Assembly (NCBI GenBank): GCA_944358235.1
Contig: CALVQL010000005.1
Location: 1-35,348, forward strand
DNA from: an uncultured Bacilli bacterium
GTDB taxonomy: Bacteria > Bacillota_I > Bacilli_A > RF39 > UBA660
Reading direction: 5' to 3'
Length of the DNA: 35,348 bases
A program made the position numbers and the translations under genes. This document shows, piece by piece, positions 16,061 through 24,225 of this stretch. Numbering within the stretch: position 1 is the first letter of the stretch; each line of letters opens with the position of its first letter. The notes beneath the pieces were generated by a model that saw only the letters and a program-made list of their open reading frames with translations, ran no database searches and was not told the origin of the DNA.

Positions 16061-16665
16061 TAAAAATCCGTCCTATCGGCAATATAAGAATCGGCAACCC
16101 TTAAGAACTCTTTGATATATTTCATATTAAAATCAACCTCCTCTTTAGCCGGAGAATTAAAATCATACTGACATAGAAGATCATCAAAATTAGCACTATC
16201 AGTAATAAAACGTTCCCACGAATTAATAGCGCCATACTTAGTATCTATTTTCTTATACCAGCTAAGATTAAAATCAGTCACATCTTCGATATAATCCATC
16301 TTCAAAAAACGCTCTTTAGCAATATCGACACAACGAGGAGGCAAAAACACACTCGATATATAACCAATTCTAACAAAAGAACATCCAAACTCATTCAATG
16401 TATCAACGACATCGAATATAATTGATGCCAATCTTTCAAAGCAATTATGATTGACGACAATAGTAAAAGTTAATAAATTGGCTTGAATTTGAAAATCCTT
16501 GTTTTCATTAAACACAATTAGTGGATTTTTTTTATTTGCAGTTTCTGGAAGTATTAAAGGATTTCCCAACTCTTCATATCTGTTGGATAATTCCTTAGCA
16601 ACATCTAATGGTTTATAAACCGTATTATGCTTAAAAAATAATACTACTTCTTTTGTATCCTTCAT
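16060..16665 (-). CDS. Cytoplasmic protein of unknown function
   Basis: 201 residues, no signal peptide or membrane helix. A central alternating pattern (LLTFTIVVNHNCFERLASIIFDVVDTLNEFGCSFVRIGYI in outline) suggests two beta strands flanking a helix. I recognise no family with confidence; the layout vaguely recalls TIGR04255-type proteins. First gene of the three-gene operon with the VanZ-like and four-helix proteins, behind AAGGTGAT and an extended -10. Confidence 0.6.
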   Translation of the reverse strand: MKDTKEVVLFFKHNTVYKPLDVAKELSNRYEELGNPLILPETANKKNPLIVFNENKDFQIQANLLTFTIVVNHNCFERLASIIFDVVDTLNEFGCSFVRIGYISSVFLPPRCVDIAKERFLKMDYIEDVTDFNLSWYKKIDTKYGAINSWERFITDSANFDDLLCQYDFNSPAKEEVDFNMKYIKEFLRVADSYIADRTDF

Positions 16666-16681
16666 AAAATCACCTTATATT

Positions 16682-16690
16682 ATTATACCA
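16682..16690 (-). promoter_or_regulatory. Extended -10 promoter of the VanZ operon
   Basis: TGG-TATAAT on the - strand, followed by AAGGTGAT and the ATG at 16665. No clear -35. Confidence 0.55.
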
Positions 16691-16731
16691 AAATATTCAT
16701 CTCATTTCATCTATAACCAAACACAAAAGAT

Positions 16732-18579
16732 TTAATCACCATAATAATTAGTTAAAAGAATACTTCTGTTCTTGCGAATATTATAATTTACTTTCGTTAA
16801 AATTGCTTCATTCGACAAAGTACAGTCTTTACTAGCAATATATGTTCCGTCAGAAAACCACACAAAGTCATCATGAGCTTCATCAAAGACATCAGTTCCC
16901 ATATAATTTAGGGGATCATAATCGATTCCTAACATATTGAGTAAAGTCGGCAAGATATCAGCAGTATCGAGAATCGTATCTACTTCTTCCGCTTCGATAT
17001 CTTCACTCCAAATAACAAATGGCGTATTTTGTAATTCTTTACGATCATTAATAACTCCCTTTTTTGCTGCTACATAATCCGAGTCACTATATCCATATAC
17101 ATAATGATCCGAAACTAAGACAATAACTGTATCATCCAACAAATCACGCTCTTCGAGTTCATCTAAGAGATTAGCAATAGCATTATCAGTATCACGTGCA
17201 AGTGAACGATACACCATTTCTTCCTCCGAATAATCCCCTGTAACATATTCATCTAAAGTTTTATAGACTTTATTATCAGTTGTATATTCGAGATGCGCAG
17301 AATATGTAGTTATAAACGCCATAAATTTGTCACTTGAAAACATCAAATCGAGAACATCATCATCAGAAAACATTACCGAATCACTGAAATAATTCTTATC
17401 AGGATCCAAAATTCCTTCATCTTGCAAATCATACAACGAATAATGATGATTATATCCTAAAAGACGGTGAAAATTCTTGCGATTATAAAACTTTCCTGAA
17501 TTAGCATGGAAACTATTAACCGTATATCCGTTTCTACTTAAAACATTAGCAAGACTATATTTATAATCGACATCGTCAATATCATATATCGTATCTTTCT
17601 CACTTATAGCATACATACCGGTATTACAAGCAAATTCTGTATTAATCGTCTGCCCCCCATTGAAAAATGGCGAATAACGATTTGTAAAATTAATTCCCGT
17701 CTCCATCATATGGGATAAAGTCGGCATCGTTTCTTCATCGACAATCCAACTATCAATACTCTCCATCATTATATAAATAACATTTTTATCTTCAAATATT
17801 CCTGTATATTCATTATCTCTATGTGTCGTTCCATAAATACGGTTATATTCATCGATTGAATTTTTTAATTCCGTTTTATCAATAGTAACTAAATTATAAA
17901 AATACTTATAGACCGCTCTAAAATGATATTCATAAAAACCACTGACAAACATCGCTGTATTAGGATTAGTAAAATTCTCATAGATATTACGTGCATTGTA
18001 ATTTTCTTTCCATGAATTAGCTTCAGCCAAACTTCCCAAAGCAATATAACTCAATGAGCGCATCGTCAAAATCATCGCGATAGCAATAACTACAACCACT
18101 TTTGATGGACGAAAGACATTTTTACACTTATGAGCATCTCTATTTATATAGACAATCAAACCTATCAGTAAAAGCGATACAACATTAGTAAGTATCATGC
18201 CAATATCCATATTATAAAATATTGCCGTAACGTATTGCAGACCCTCACCAGCCACAAATAAGTCCGACAATATCATGAATTTACCTAACTGTTGAACATA
18301 ACATATTTGTGCAAAAAACAATACATTCCAAAAAAGTCCTAGGATAACAAAGACCAAATTTCTACGCCTTTTAGGAACGATATAGCACAAGAACATCATA
18401 GTAAATATCCACGAAAGGGAAAAACCTAACCAAATAAGATTATATTTAAGTTCCGTAAATCCATAGGCTTCTACAGATATTAGGCCACGTGTAAAAAAAT
18501 TCATATATATAGCCAATACCAAAAGTGCTAAGAAATATAAAAAAAACGAAATTGTATCACGATTAATAAATCTTTTCAT
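16732..18579 (-). CDS. ltaS: Lipoteichoic acid synthase-type sulfatase-fold enzyme
   Basis: 615 residues from ATG 18579. Five N-terminal membrane helices (to about residue 180) and an outside alkaline-phosphatase/sulfatase-fold domain. Catalytic features (numbered from the GTG nine bases upstream): Glu276 in MMESI, nucleophile Thr314 in NGGQTINTEF, and Asp494-His495 in LVSDHY, matching the metal ligands and Thr of LtaS. The enzyme would polymerise glycerol-phosphate from phosphatidylglycerol. A paralog such as an LTA primase or phosphoglycerol transferase for another glycan has the same motifs, so the substrate is inferred. There is no good SD before the ATG; an in-frame GTG at 18588 sits where the promoter predicts the 5' end, so a leaderless start is possible. 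Confidence 0.88.
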   Translation of the reverse strand: MKRFINRDTISFFLYFLALLVLAIYMNFFTRGLISVEAYGFTELKYNLIWLGFSLSWIFTMMFLCYIVPKRRRNLVFVILGLFWNVLFFAQICYVQQLGKFMILSDLFVAGEGLQYVTAIFYNMDIGMILTNVVSLLLIGLIVYINRDAHKCKNVFRPSKVVVVIAIAMILTMRSLSYIALGSLAEANSWKENYNARNIYENFTNPNTAMFVSGFYEYHFRAVYKYFYNLVTIDKTELKNSIDEYNRIYGTTHRDNEYTGIFEDKNVIYIMMESIDSWIVDEETMPTLSHMMETGINFTNRYSPFFNGGQTINTEFACNTGMYAISEKDTIYDIDDVDYKYSLANVLSRNGYTVNSFHANSGKFYNRKNFHRLLGYNHHYSLYDLQDEGILDPDKNYFSDSVMFSDDDVLDLMFSSDKFMAFITTYSAHLEYTTDNKVYKTLDEYVTGDYSEEEMVYRSLARDTDNAIANLLDELEERDLLDDTVIVLVSDHYVYGYSDSDYVAAKKGVINDRKELQNTPFVIWSEDIEAEEVDTILDTADILPTLLNMLGIDYDPLNYMGTDVFDEAHDDFVWFSDGTYIASKDCTLSNEAILTKVNYNIRKNRSILLTNYYGD

Positions 18580-18594
18580 AATGACCACAAACCA

Positions 18595-18603
18595 ATTATA
18601 GCA
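18595..18603 (-). promoter_or_regulatory. Extended -10 promoter of ltaS
   Basis: TGC-TATAAT on the - strand. The predicted transcription start is about 18588, at or within 9 bases of the possible start codons. Confidence 0.65.
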
Positions 18604-18621
18604 TATTTACAAATTAAAGAC

Positions 18622-18645
18622 AAAAAAGGAACTATCGTTCCCTTT
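18622..18645 (-). terminator. Terminator of the cyclophilin gene
   Basis: A 9-bp stem with one G-U pair around loop GATA, ending in a T run on the - strand; it overlaps the stop codon. Confidence 0.8.
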
Positions 18646-19249
18646 AATCCAACACTTTTATCGTCGTAATAACTGGCTGTTCATCAGATGCGATAGTACC
18701 GTTATCATCAATAGGTTCAGCATCACTCGCAATTTTATCGACGATGTCCATTCCTTCAGTAACATGACCAAAGGCCGCATAACGCGAATCCAAATGAGTT
18801 GAATCCTCTTGAACAATAAAGAATTGACTTGATGCACTATCATAATCACTAGCGCGCGCCATTGAAATTACTCCTCGTTCATGGGATATATTATTTTCAA
18901 CACCATTTAAAGAAAATTCTCCTTTAATAGTTTCTGAAGATCCACCAGTTCCATCTCCCGCAGGATCTCCTCCCTGAATCATGAATCCCTCGATTATACG
19001 ATGAAAAGTCAAGCCATCATAAAAACCGGAATTTGCCAAATTTATGAAGTTAGTGACCGTTATCGGAGCCGTATCAGCATCTAATTCAACATATATATCA
19101 CCATAATCTTCGACAGATATCACTACATTATGTATTCCACTCATCAACTCTACTTCCTCCTCTTTATTCTCGCGACTTGATAAATATACAGATAACCCGA
19201 TAAACAGGATTATTATCAAAAATATAATTATACCTTTATTATCTTTCAT
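18644..19249 (-). CDS. Membrane-anchored peptidyl-prolyl cis-trans isomerase (cyclophilin type)
   Basis: 201 residues. A signal anchor (about 6-24) is followed by a complete cyclophilin domain: FHRIIEGFMIQGGDP, the GTGGSS loop, SASSQFFI and FGHVTEGMDIVDKI. The FHR Arg and the QFF phenyl pocket, which make up the proline-isomerase site, are present. It should act outside the membrane on folding of exported proteins. The start is ATG 19249 behind TAGGTG; an in-frame GTG at 19258 lies inside the SD. Monocistronic, with its own promoter and terminator. Confidence 0.93.
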   Translation of the reverse strand: MKDNKGIIIFLIIILFIGLSVYLSSRENKEEEVELMSGIHNVVISVEDYGDIYVELDADTAPITVTNFINLANSGFYDGLTFHRIIEGFMIQGGDPAGDGTGGSSETIKGEFSLNGVENNISHERGVISMARASDYDSASSQFFIVQEDSTHLDSRYAAFGHVTEGMDIVDKIASDAEPIDDNGTIASDEQPVITTIKVLD

Positions 19250-19267
19250 TTCTTTCACCTATTTATT

Positions 19268-19296
19268 ATTATACTAGCATTTTATAAAATTAACAA
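19268..19296 (-). promoter_or_regulatory. Promoter of the cyclophilin gene
   Basis: TTGTTA (19291-19296), 17 bp, TATAAT (19268-19273). Confidence 0.75.
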
Positions 19297-19303
19297 ATTT
19301 TTT

Positions 19304-19331
19304 AAAAATAAAAGAATAGCCACGCTATTCT
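19304..19331 (-). terminator. Terminator of sepF-divIVA
   Basis: An 8-bp perfect stem, AGAATAGC/GCTATTCT with loop GTG, followed by a T-rich tract on the - strand; it includes the divIVA stop. Confidence 0.88.
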
Positions 19332-19756
19332 ATATCAATTTTATCTAAATCATCGACTATTTCTGCTTGTTGTTCGATCAAAGTACGAATACGACGTTTA
19401 TATGTAATAATATTTCTACGCAAACGAGCACTTTCCTCTTCGATGTGCTCAGCTTTCATAAGAGCATCGTTAATAATTCGATTGGCATTCTTCTTAGCCT
19501 CTGTAACAATCAAGTCGCCTTCTGATAGTGAGCTTTGCTGAATTTTGTTAGCAGCTTCTTCTGCCATAACAACCGCTCTATTCAAAGTAGCATCCATTTT
19601 TTTATAATGTTCAAGCTCTTTATTCAAACGGTCTATTTCCAAATCTTTCTGCTTCATCTTCGTAATCATGTCATCGACTTTATCGACGACATCATCGACA
19701 AAAGCATTAACTTGATGAACGTTATAGCCATTCAAGCTCCTATCAAATTTTTTCAT
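19325..19756 (-). CDS. divIVA: DivIVA-family pole/septum protein
   Basis: 143 residues. The N-terminal lipid-binding DivIVA domain is visible (FDRSLNGYNVHQVNAFVDDVV, with the conserved F-x5-GY pattern) and is followed by long coiled coils to the C-terminus. DivIVA binds curved membrane at division sites and recruits division and wall factors. It is encoded 29 bases after sepF; in most Bacilli ylmG and ylmH lie between them, and both are missing here. GAGGTGAT precedes the start. GpsB is a shorter relative with the same N-terminus, but the length and sepF context favour DivIVA. Confidence 0.92.
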   Translation of the reverse strand: MKKFDRSLNGYNVHQVNAFVDDVVDKVDDMITKMKQKDLEIDRLNKELEHYKKMDATLNRAVVMAEEAANKIQQSSLSEGDLIVTEAKKNANRIINDALMKAEHIEEESARLRRNIITYKRRIRTLIEQQAEIVDDLDKIDIE

Positions 19757-19785
19757 TATTACATCACCTCAAAGTGTTGCCAATT

Positions 19786-20187
19786 CTAAAAATCCATCTC
19801 GTCTTCAATCTTTGCTTTATTCTTTTTATCGCTTTCTTCTTCACTTATACGTCCTTCGACATCGACATTCTTAGGAGTACATAAGTAAATACCGTTCCCC
19901 AATTTTTGTAAATCACCACCAATAGCATAAAGCGTTCCACTCAAAAAATCGATAATACGCTTCGCTTGATCAGCAGTAACACGTTTTAAATTGACAACAA
20001 CAGAATTTCTGCGTTTCAAATGATCGGCAATCTGTTGACTTTCTGAGTATGCTCTTGGCTCTACGAGAATCATCTTATTTCCGCTTTTACTAGATGACTT
20101 ATCATTATTTTCATATGATTCATCTTCGACATCTACTCCATCATCATTAGATGGAAACAACGCTTTTTTTAATGAGTCTAACGCCAT
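19786..20187 (-). CDS. sepF: Cell division protein SepF
   Basis: 133 residues. A short N-terminal amphipathic stretch ([11 protein letters not shown]) could bind membrane, a low-complexity acidic/Ser linker follows, and the SepF domain (about 40-115) has [29 protein letters not shown] and [17 protein letters not shown]. SepF polymerises into arcs that tether FtsZ to the membrane. The start at ATG 20187 follows GGAGG by 7 bases. Operon with divIVA. Confidence 0.95.
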   Translation of the reverse strand: MALDSLKKALFPSNDDGVDVEDESYENNDKSSSKSGNKMILVEPRAYSESQQIADHLKRRNSVVVNLKRVTADQAKRIIDFLSGTLYAIGGDLQKLGNGIYLCTPKNVDVEGRISEEESDKKNKAKIEDEMDF

Positions 20188-20203
20188 CAAAACACCTCCA
20201 TAC

Positions 20204-20247
20204 GTTTACTATATATACTATATCATAAAAAGCAAAATATAGTAAAC
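20204..20247 (-). repeat. 11-bp inverted repeat around the sepF-proximal -10
   Basis: GTTTACTATAT (20204-20214) and its complement (20237-20247) flank an extended -10, TGA-TATAGT (20217-20225 on the - strand). ACTATAT also recurs at 20217-20223, so the half-site is present three times. It could be an operator or a leader hairpin. Confidence 0.6.
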
Positions 20248-20268
20248 AATTTTTATTAATTATCACAA

Positions 20269-20314
20269 ATTATAGCTAAAACTCTCTTTTTATCAAGTAC
20301 CGTTAATTATACCA
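20269..20314 (-). promoter_or_regulatory. Two further upstream promoters of sepF-divIVA
   Basis: TTGATA (20291-20296), 16 bp, TATAAT (20269-20274); and upstream of it TGG-TATAAT (20306-20314) at the end of the glyQS terminator. With the -10 at 20217 there are three candidate start points. Confidence 0.55.
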
Positions 20315-20341
20315 TAAAAAGTGGTTTAAAACACCACTTTT
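20312..20341 (-). terminator. Terminator of glyQS
   Basis: A 9-bp stem (AAAAGTGGT/ACCACTTTT) followed by T's on the - strand; it overlaps the glyQS stop, and its T run leads straight into the distal sepF promoter. Confidence 0.82.
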
Positions 20342-21693
20342 TTGTTAACATAGTCGACAATCTCTGAAACATCGAGAGTAATCTGTTCCATAGTATCACG
20401 ATCACGTAAAGTAACTTTACCATTTTCTAACGTCTCATCATCAATCGTTATAGAATAAGGCGTTCCAATTGCATCTTCACGACGATAACGTTTTCCGATA
20501 TTCCCTGTCTCATCATATGTAACCATGAAATGCTTCGACAAATCCTCAGCTAACTTCGTCGCATACTCACCATGAACCTTCTTTATTAACGGCAATACAG
20601 CGACTTTATATGGTGCTAAACATGGTTTTAAACGTAAAACTACTCTCGTATCACCATTTTCTAACGTTTCTTCATCATAAGCTTCCGATAATAAAGCTAA
20701 CACCGTACGATCCAAGCCATAAGTCGACTCAATTATATAAGGTATAAAACGTTCATTTGTTTCTGGATCCAAATATCCTTGATTAACTCCACTAAATTCT
20801 TGATGACGACTCAAATCATAATCCGTACGATTATGTGTCCCATTTATCTCGCCCCATCCAAATGGAAATAGATATTCAATATCACATGCTGCTTTAGCAT
20901 AAAAAACCAACTTCTCATGATCGTGGAAACGCAACTTTTCCTCTGGTAAACCTAAATCCATAAAGAAACGTTTTCCGTATTCTTTAAAATAATCGTATAA
21001 TTCCGTATCTTCTCCTTCCTTACAGAAAGTCTGATACTCCATTTGTTCAAATTCGATAGTTCTAAAAGTAAAGTTACCCGGTGTAATCTCATTACGGAAA
21101 GCTTTACCAATCTGCCCGATCGAGAATGGCAACTTAGCACGCATAGTTCTCTGAACATTTAAGAAATTGACATACTCTCCTTGAGCATTCTCAGGGCGAA
21201 GATAAACTTTATTTTTACTATCCGCAGTTACTCCACGATATGTTTCAAACATCAAATTAAACTGACGAATATCCGTAAAATCACTATGTCCACATTTTGG
21301 ACAAGGAATCTTATTATCGCGAATATATGCCAATAATTCATCTTGACTCATACCATCCGCATGAGCATCACTATTCCACTCATCCACTAAATTATCGGCA
21401 CGAAAACGCATTTTACAATGCTTACAATCGATTAAAGGATCGGCAAATGAACTGACATGTCCACTAGCTTCCCATACTCTAGGATGCATCAAAATATCGG
21501 CATCAACTTCATAAGCGTTAGCACGTTCTTGAATAAAACGCTTACGCCAGCAATCCTTAACAGTATTCTTTAAACGACTTCCTAAAGGACCATAATCCCA
21601 AGTATTTGCAAGACCACCATATATTTCACTTCCTTGAAATATAAAGCCATACTGTTTGCAATACTTCACTAATTCATCCATATTTTTAATCAT
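20326..21693 (-). CDS. glyQS: Glycine-tRNA ligase, dimeric class II type
   Basis: A 455-residue single-chain alpha2-type GlyRS, charging tRNA-Gly in the cytoplasm. Class II motifs: GLANTWDYGPLG near the N-terminus, motif 2 around FRNEITPGNFTFRTIEFEQMEY, and motif 3 at GLDRTVLALL. The zinc-binding insertion CKHC...CPKC is present, and the C-terminal anticodon-binding domain begins at CLAPYKVAVLPL. It overlaps the LOG-like gene by 8 bases. Expression is controlled by the T-box leader upstream. This is the form found in staphylococci and mollicutes, not the tetrameric GlyQ/GlyS pair. Confidence 0.96.
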   Translation of the reverse strand: MIKNMDELVKYCKQYGFIFQGSEIYGGLANTWDYGPLGSRLKNTVKDCWRKRFIQERANAYEVDADILMHPRVWEASGHVSSFADPLIDCKHCKMRFRADNLVDEWNSDAHADGMSQDELLAYIRDNKIPCPKCGHSDFTDIRQFNLMFETYRGVTADSKNKVYLRPENAQGEYVNFLNVQRTMRAKLPFSIGQIGKAFRNEITPGNFTFRTIEFEQMEYQTFCKEGEDTELYDYFKEYGKRFFMDLGLPEEKLRFHDHEKLVFYAKAACDIEYLFPFGWGEINGTHNRTDYDLSRHQEFSGVNQGYLDPETNERFIPYIIESTYGLDRTVLALLSEAYDEETLENGDTRVVLRLKPCLAPYKVAVLPLIKKVHGEYATKLAEDLSKHFMVTYDETGNIGKRYRREDAIGTPYSITIDDETLENGKVTLRDRDTMEQITLDVSEIVDYVNKKVVF

Positions 21694-22243
21694 CTTCTTT
21701 TAACCTCTTTTCTAAATTATATAAATATAAATTCAAACTATTAATATCCGTTACAATATCGAATAGTTTTAACTCTCTTTCACTTACAAAATTCTCTTTA
21801 TAAGCATTTTTAAGAAAATTGATAATGGGACTGAAAAAATGTTCATAATTAAATAATATAATTCTCACATCGCTCTTATGCATTCTCACCTCATCGACAA
21901 AGGTAAAAAACTCTGCTAAAGTTTCAATTCCTCCAGGTAAGATAAGACATACTTGACTAGACTTATAAGCTTTTTCAATACGTTGCATAGCATTAGTAGT
22001 AACATCATAAGCATCGACTTCTAAACTACTTAATATATCAGTATTTTTTATATCGACAATCGCCTTTGTTCGAGCACTCTCGTATTTAAAAGCCATATAC
22101 GTTTTTCCCATCATTCCCGTATCATATCCACCAAAAACCAACTTATGCCCTTCTTTAGCTAAGGCATCAGCAACCTCAGTTGCTAAATCACGATATTTCA
22201 AAAGGACATTATCTTTAAAAGAACTAGCAATATATATTCTCAA
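21686..22243 (-). CDS. LOG-like (lysine-decarboxylase-fold) nucleotide-binding protein
   Basis: 185 residues with a Rossmann-type fold. The N-terminus is RIYIASSFKDN, followed by LVFGGYDTGMMGKTYMA and the signature LPGGIETLAEFFTFVDEV, a variant of the PGGxGTxxE motif of LOG phosphoribohydrolases; the usual Gly before Thr is Glu here. LOG enzymes release adenine from nucleoside monophosphates, but many members are only predicted. The start is TTG 22243 with AAGGAG 7 bases upstream; longer in-frame reading would translate the T-box itself. It shares the glycine-responsive leader with glyQS, which is unusual. The substrate is unknown. Confidence 0.78.
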   Translation of the reverse strand: MRIYIASSFKDNVLLKYRDLATEVADALAKEGHKLVFGGYDTGMMGKTYMAFKYESARTKAIVDIKNTDILSSLEVDAYDVTTNAMQRIEKAYKSSQVCLILPGGIETLAEFFTFVDEVRMHKSDVRIILFNYEHFFSPIINFLKNAYKENFVSERELKLFDIVTDINSLNLYLYNLEKRLKEDD

Positions 22244-22256
22244 ACAATCACTCCTT

Positions 22257-22365
22257 AAAAAAAGAGGACAATACTGTATGGGCGTCCTCAAACGCTGTCC
22301 CACCATACTTTGTCCTCTTTATAAATATATAGCTCTGAGCTTTCCACACTCGTCATCACTTCATA
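22257..22365 (-). ncRNA. Short T-box leader (glycine-responsive, inferred)
   Basis: On the - strand the region before the LOG-glyQS operon contains GGTGGGACAGCG, matching the T-box consensus GGUGGNACCGCG at all but one fixed position. It folds as a T-box antiterminator: helix GTATGG/CCATAC, the 7-nt bulge TGGGACA, upper helix GCG/CGC, loop TTTGAGGA (22276-22308). GAGGAC in that loop can instead pair with GTCCTC (22269-22264) before seven T's, forming a terminator; the same GTCCTC strand also fits an upstream AAAGAGGACAA (22310-22320). A GGA (Gly) triplet followed by A at 22345-22343 is a candidate specifier. The leader is only about 105 nt, so Stem I must be very short. Confidence 0.75.
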
Positions 22366-22371
22366 TACGAA

Positions 22372-22400
22372 ATTATAATACTTTTTTTTTTATTTGTAAA
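22372..22400 (-). promoter_or_regulatory. Promoter of the T-box / LOG / glyQS operon
   Basis: TTTACA (22395-22400), a 17-bp A-rich spacer, TATAAT (22372-22377). The start is predicted at about 22365. Confidence 0.78.
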
Positions 22401-22402
22401 TA

Positions 22403-23893
22403 TTATGCTTGATAAGTTTTGATCAATTCAAATTTGTATCCGTCAAGTGATTTGTCACTATCCATAACCTCGATGAACTTAAGATAACCATTCGGATTAT
22501 TTGCCATTAATATCTCAATTACTTTCTGATAAAATGACAAATATTGTTCCTCACTCATATTTCCCGCTTCTACTTCTATTTTAAAACAACGATTGAGTTC
22601 TTGAACCAATGGTAAAGCTTCATCCACATAAGCAATATCCGCCATCACCTGAAGCATGCTATAATCGAATTCTTTAAATTCTAAGAATTTTTTTAAATCA
22701 TCATATCTTACTACATTCCAAAGAAAAGAAATTTCCTTTTCGTTTGTTAAAAATTCTTCAAGGTCAAAAGAGGCATCAGCAAAACGTAAGGAATCGTATA
22801 TAAACGTCGCTGGCTCACGGAACACATGACGAACTGGTCCTACTCTAAGAGATTCGACATAAAGATAAAGAAGTATTCGATCAGATTCATTATTATAATC
22901 TATTACCTCACCATTTTGATAGACAAAATCAGTTAACTTCTTAAAATAAACATTATCTGTAATATCATTAGCAGTTCCATCTTCTATCTTATAATAATAC
23001 TTTTGATCCGTATTCTTTATCAGAAAATCAAACTCTTCCGAAAAAAGTCTCGCCTCGAAATCGACATCATGATAATCTATTCTAAAATTTTCTTCAAAAG
23101 CTTTACATATCGCCGCATCTACTTCAGATAATATTTCTTCACTATTAGCATTTAGAACATCTAAATTTAAAATTACGCGCTCTCCTCCCGTATAAATAAC
23201 AACATCATAACCGTCGAGAGCATACATCCAATTCAACGGATAAAACAATAAATAATCTCTGATTTTAGCCTGAATAGCATCCGGTTCTATATTATTAACT
23301 TCATCATATAATTGTTTTGCTAAGAAACAGCCATTTTTAAAAGATAATAATTCTTTTAGAAAATCCACATTAACTTTGTCATAAGAAGAAAAATCTTTTG
23401 TTTTCAAATTAGTCGTTACTATCTTAAAAGTACTAGTGTATTTATTATTTTTAAAATATACTGTAAGATATTTGAGAATATCTTCTTTTAATAATCCATT
23501 TATCGATTCATTTTTATCCATAATTGTATTAAGGTAATCGATTTTATCGACTAACTCCTCTTCCGAATCAAGATATTCTTGATATTCTTCATCTTGTTTG
23601 CGATAACGATTTTCCTCTACCATATCTAAAAGAGAAATCGCCAAAAGGCATGCAACAAGTCGATACTCCCACTTTTTTAAATTTTTTTCACTTTTTTTTA
23701 AACGAGCGTCAAGACTCAAATCAGTATTTAAAAGATCGACGAGTTTCATAACCTTGATTTCATCATTATCAACTTCTAATACCGTTTCTGCATTTATTTT
23801 ATAAAATTTACCAGTCTTCCGATCAACATACAATCGATATTCACTGCCGTTTTCTTTTTGTATTCCAATTTTTTCAAATCTACTTTTTTTCAT
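22403..23893 (-). CDS. Large orphan protein of unknown function
   Basis: 496 residues. After an N-terminal segment that looks like a small beta domain (YRLYVDRKTGKFYKI) comes a charged stretch, one hydrophobic helix (about 77-92, RLVACLLAISLLDMV), a coiled-coil-like acidic part (EENRYRKQDEEYQEYLDSEEELV), and a long mostly helical C-terminal region. I recognise no family and no catalytic motif. AAGGGAT precedes the start. It follows a small membrane protein by 18 bases and shares its promoter, so the two probably act together. There is no clear terminator before the downstream T-box promoter. Confidence 0.6.
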   Translation of the reverse strand: MKKSRFEKIGIQKENGSEYRLYVDRKTGKFYKINAETVLEVDNDEIKVMKLVDLLNTDLSLDARLKKSEKNLKKWEYRLVACLLAISLLDMVEENRYRKQDEEYQEYLDSEEELVDKIDYLNTIMDKNESINGLLKEDILKYLTVYFKNNKYTSTFKIVTTNLKTKDFSSYDKVNVDFLKELLSFKNGCFLAKQLYDEVNNIEPDAIQAKIRDYLLFYPLNWMYALDGYDVVIYTGGERVILNLDVLNANSEEILSEVDAAICKAFEENFRIDYHDVDFEARLFSEEFDFLIKNTDQKYYYKIEDGTANDITDNVYFKKLTDFVYQNGEVIDYNNESDRILLYLYVESLRVGPVRHVFREPATFIYDSLRFADASFDLEEFLTNEKEISFLWNVVRYDDLKKFLEFKEFDYSMLQVMADIAYVDEALPLVQELNRCFKIEVEAGNMSEEQYLSFYQKVIEILMANNPNGYLKFIEVMDSDKSLDGYKFELIKTYQA

Positions 23894-23911
23894 CTTTATC
23901 CCTTCATCGTA

Positions 23912-24160
23912 CTATAGTGTTTTACGCAAGTCATTATCGATAACATCTTCGAAGACTGTGTTATAGACTTCCTCGTACTCTCCATTCATAATGCAATCAT
24001 ATAACATTTCAAGATCATTTTCATCCATCTGATATAAGGCTGAACTAATATAACCTAAAGAATCATCAAACTCCTCCACTTTGCGTAGAAGTGCCAAAAA
24101 GAGCAGAAGAACTAACGTAATAATAGCAATCATACGTTTTCTTTTAAACTTATTTTCCAT
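23912..24160 (-). CDS. Small single-pass membrane protein
   Basis: 82 residues: basic N-terminus (KFKRKR), one membrane helix (about 9-26), then an acidic tail rich in Asp, Glu and Tyr. No family recognised. AAGGGGAT precedes the ATG. First gene of a two-gene operon with the 496-residue orphan. Confidence 0.65.
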   Translation of the reverse strand: MENKFKRKRMIAIITLVLLLFLALLRKVEEFDDSLGYISSALYQMDENDLEMLYDCIMNGEYEEVYNTVFEDVIDNDLRKTL

Positions 24161-24185
24161 AAAATCCCCTTTTCAATCTCAATAT

Positions 24186-24213
24186 ATTATACACATAATC
24201 GTTAAAATAGCAA
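24186..24213 (-). promoter_or_regulatory. Promoter of the two-gene orphan operon
   Basis: TTGCTA (24208-24213), 16 bp, TATAAT (24186-24191), beginning just after the priA stop. Confidence 0.65.
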
Positions 24214-24225
24214 TGAATTTCACTA

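Noticed and set aside
22244-22306. An N-terminal extension of the LOG-like protein
   Set aside because: These codons fall in the T-box antiterminator and terminator; the SD AAGGAG and the TTG at 22243 give the better start.
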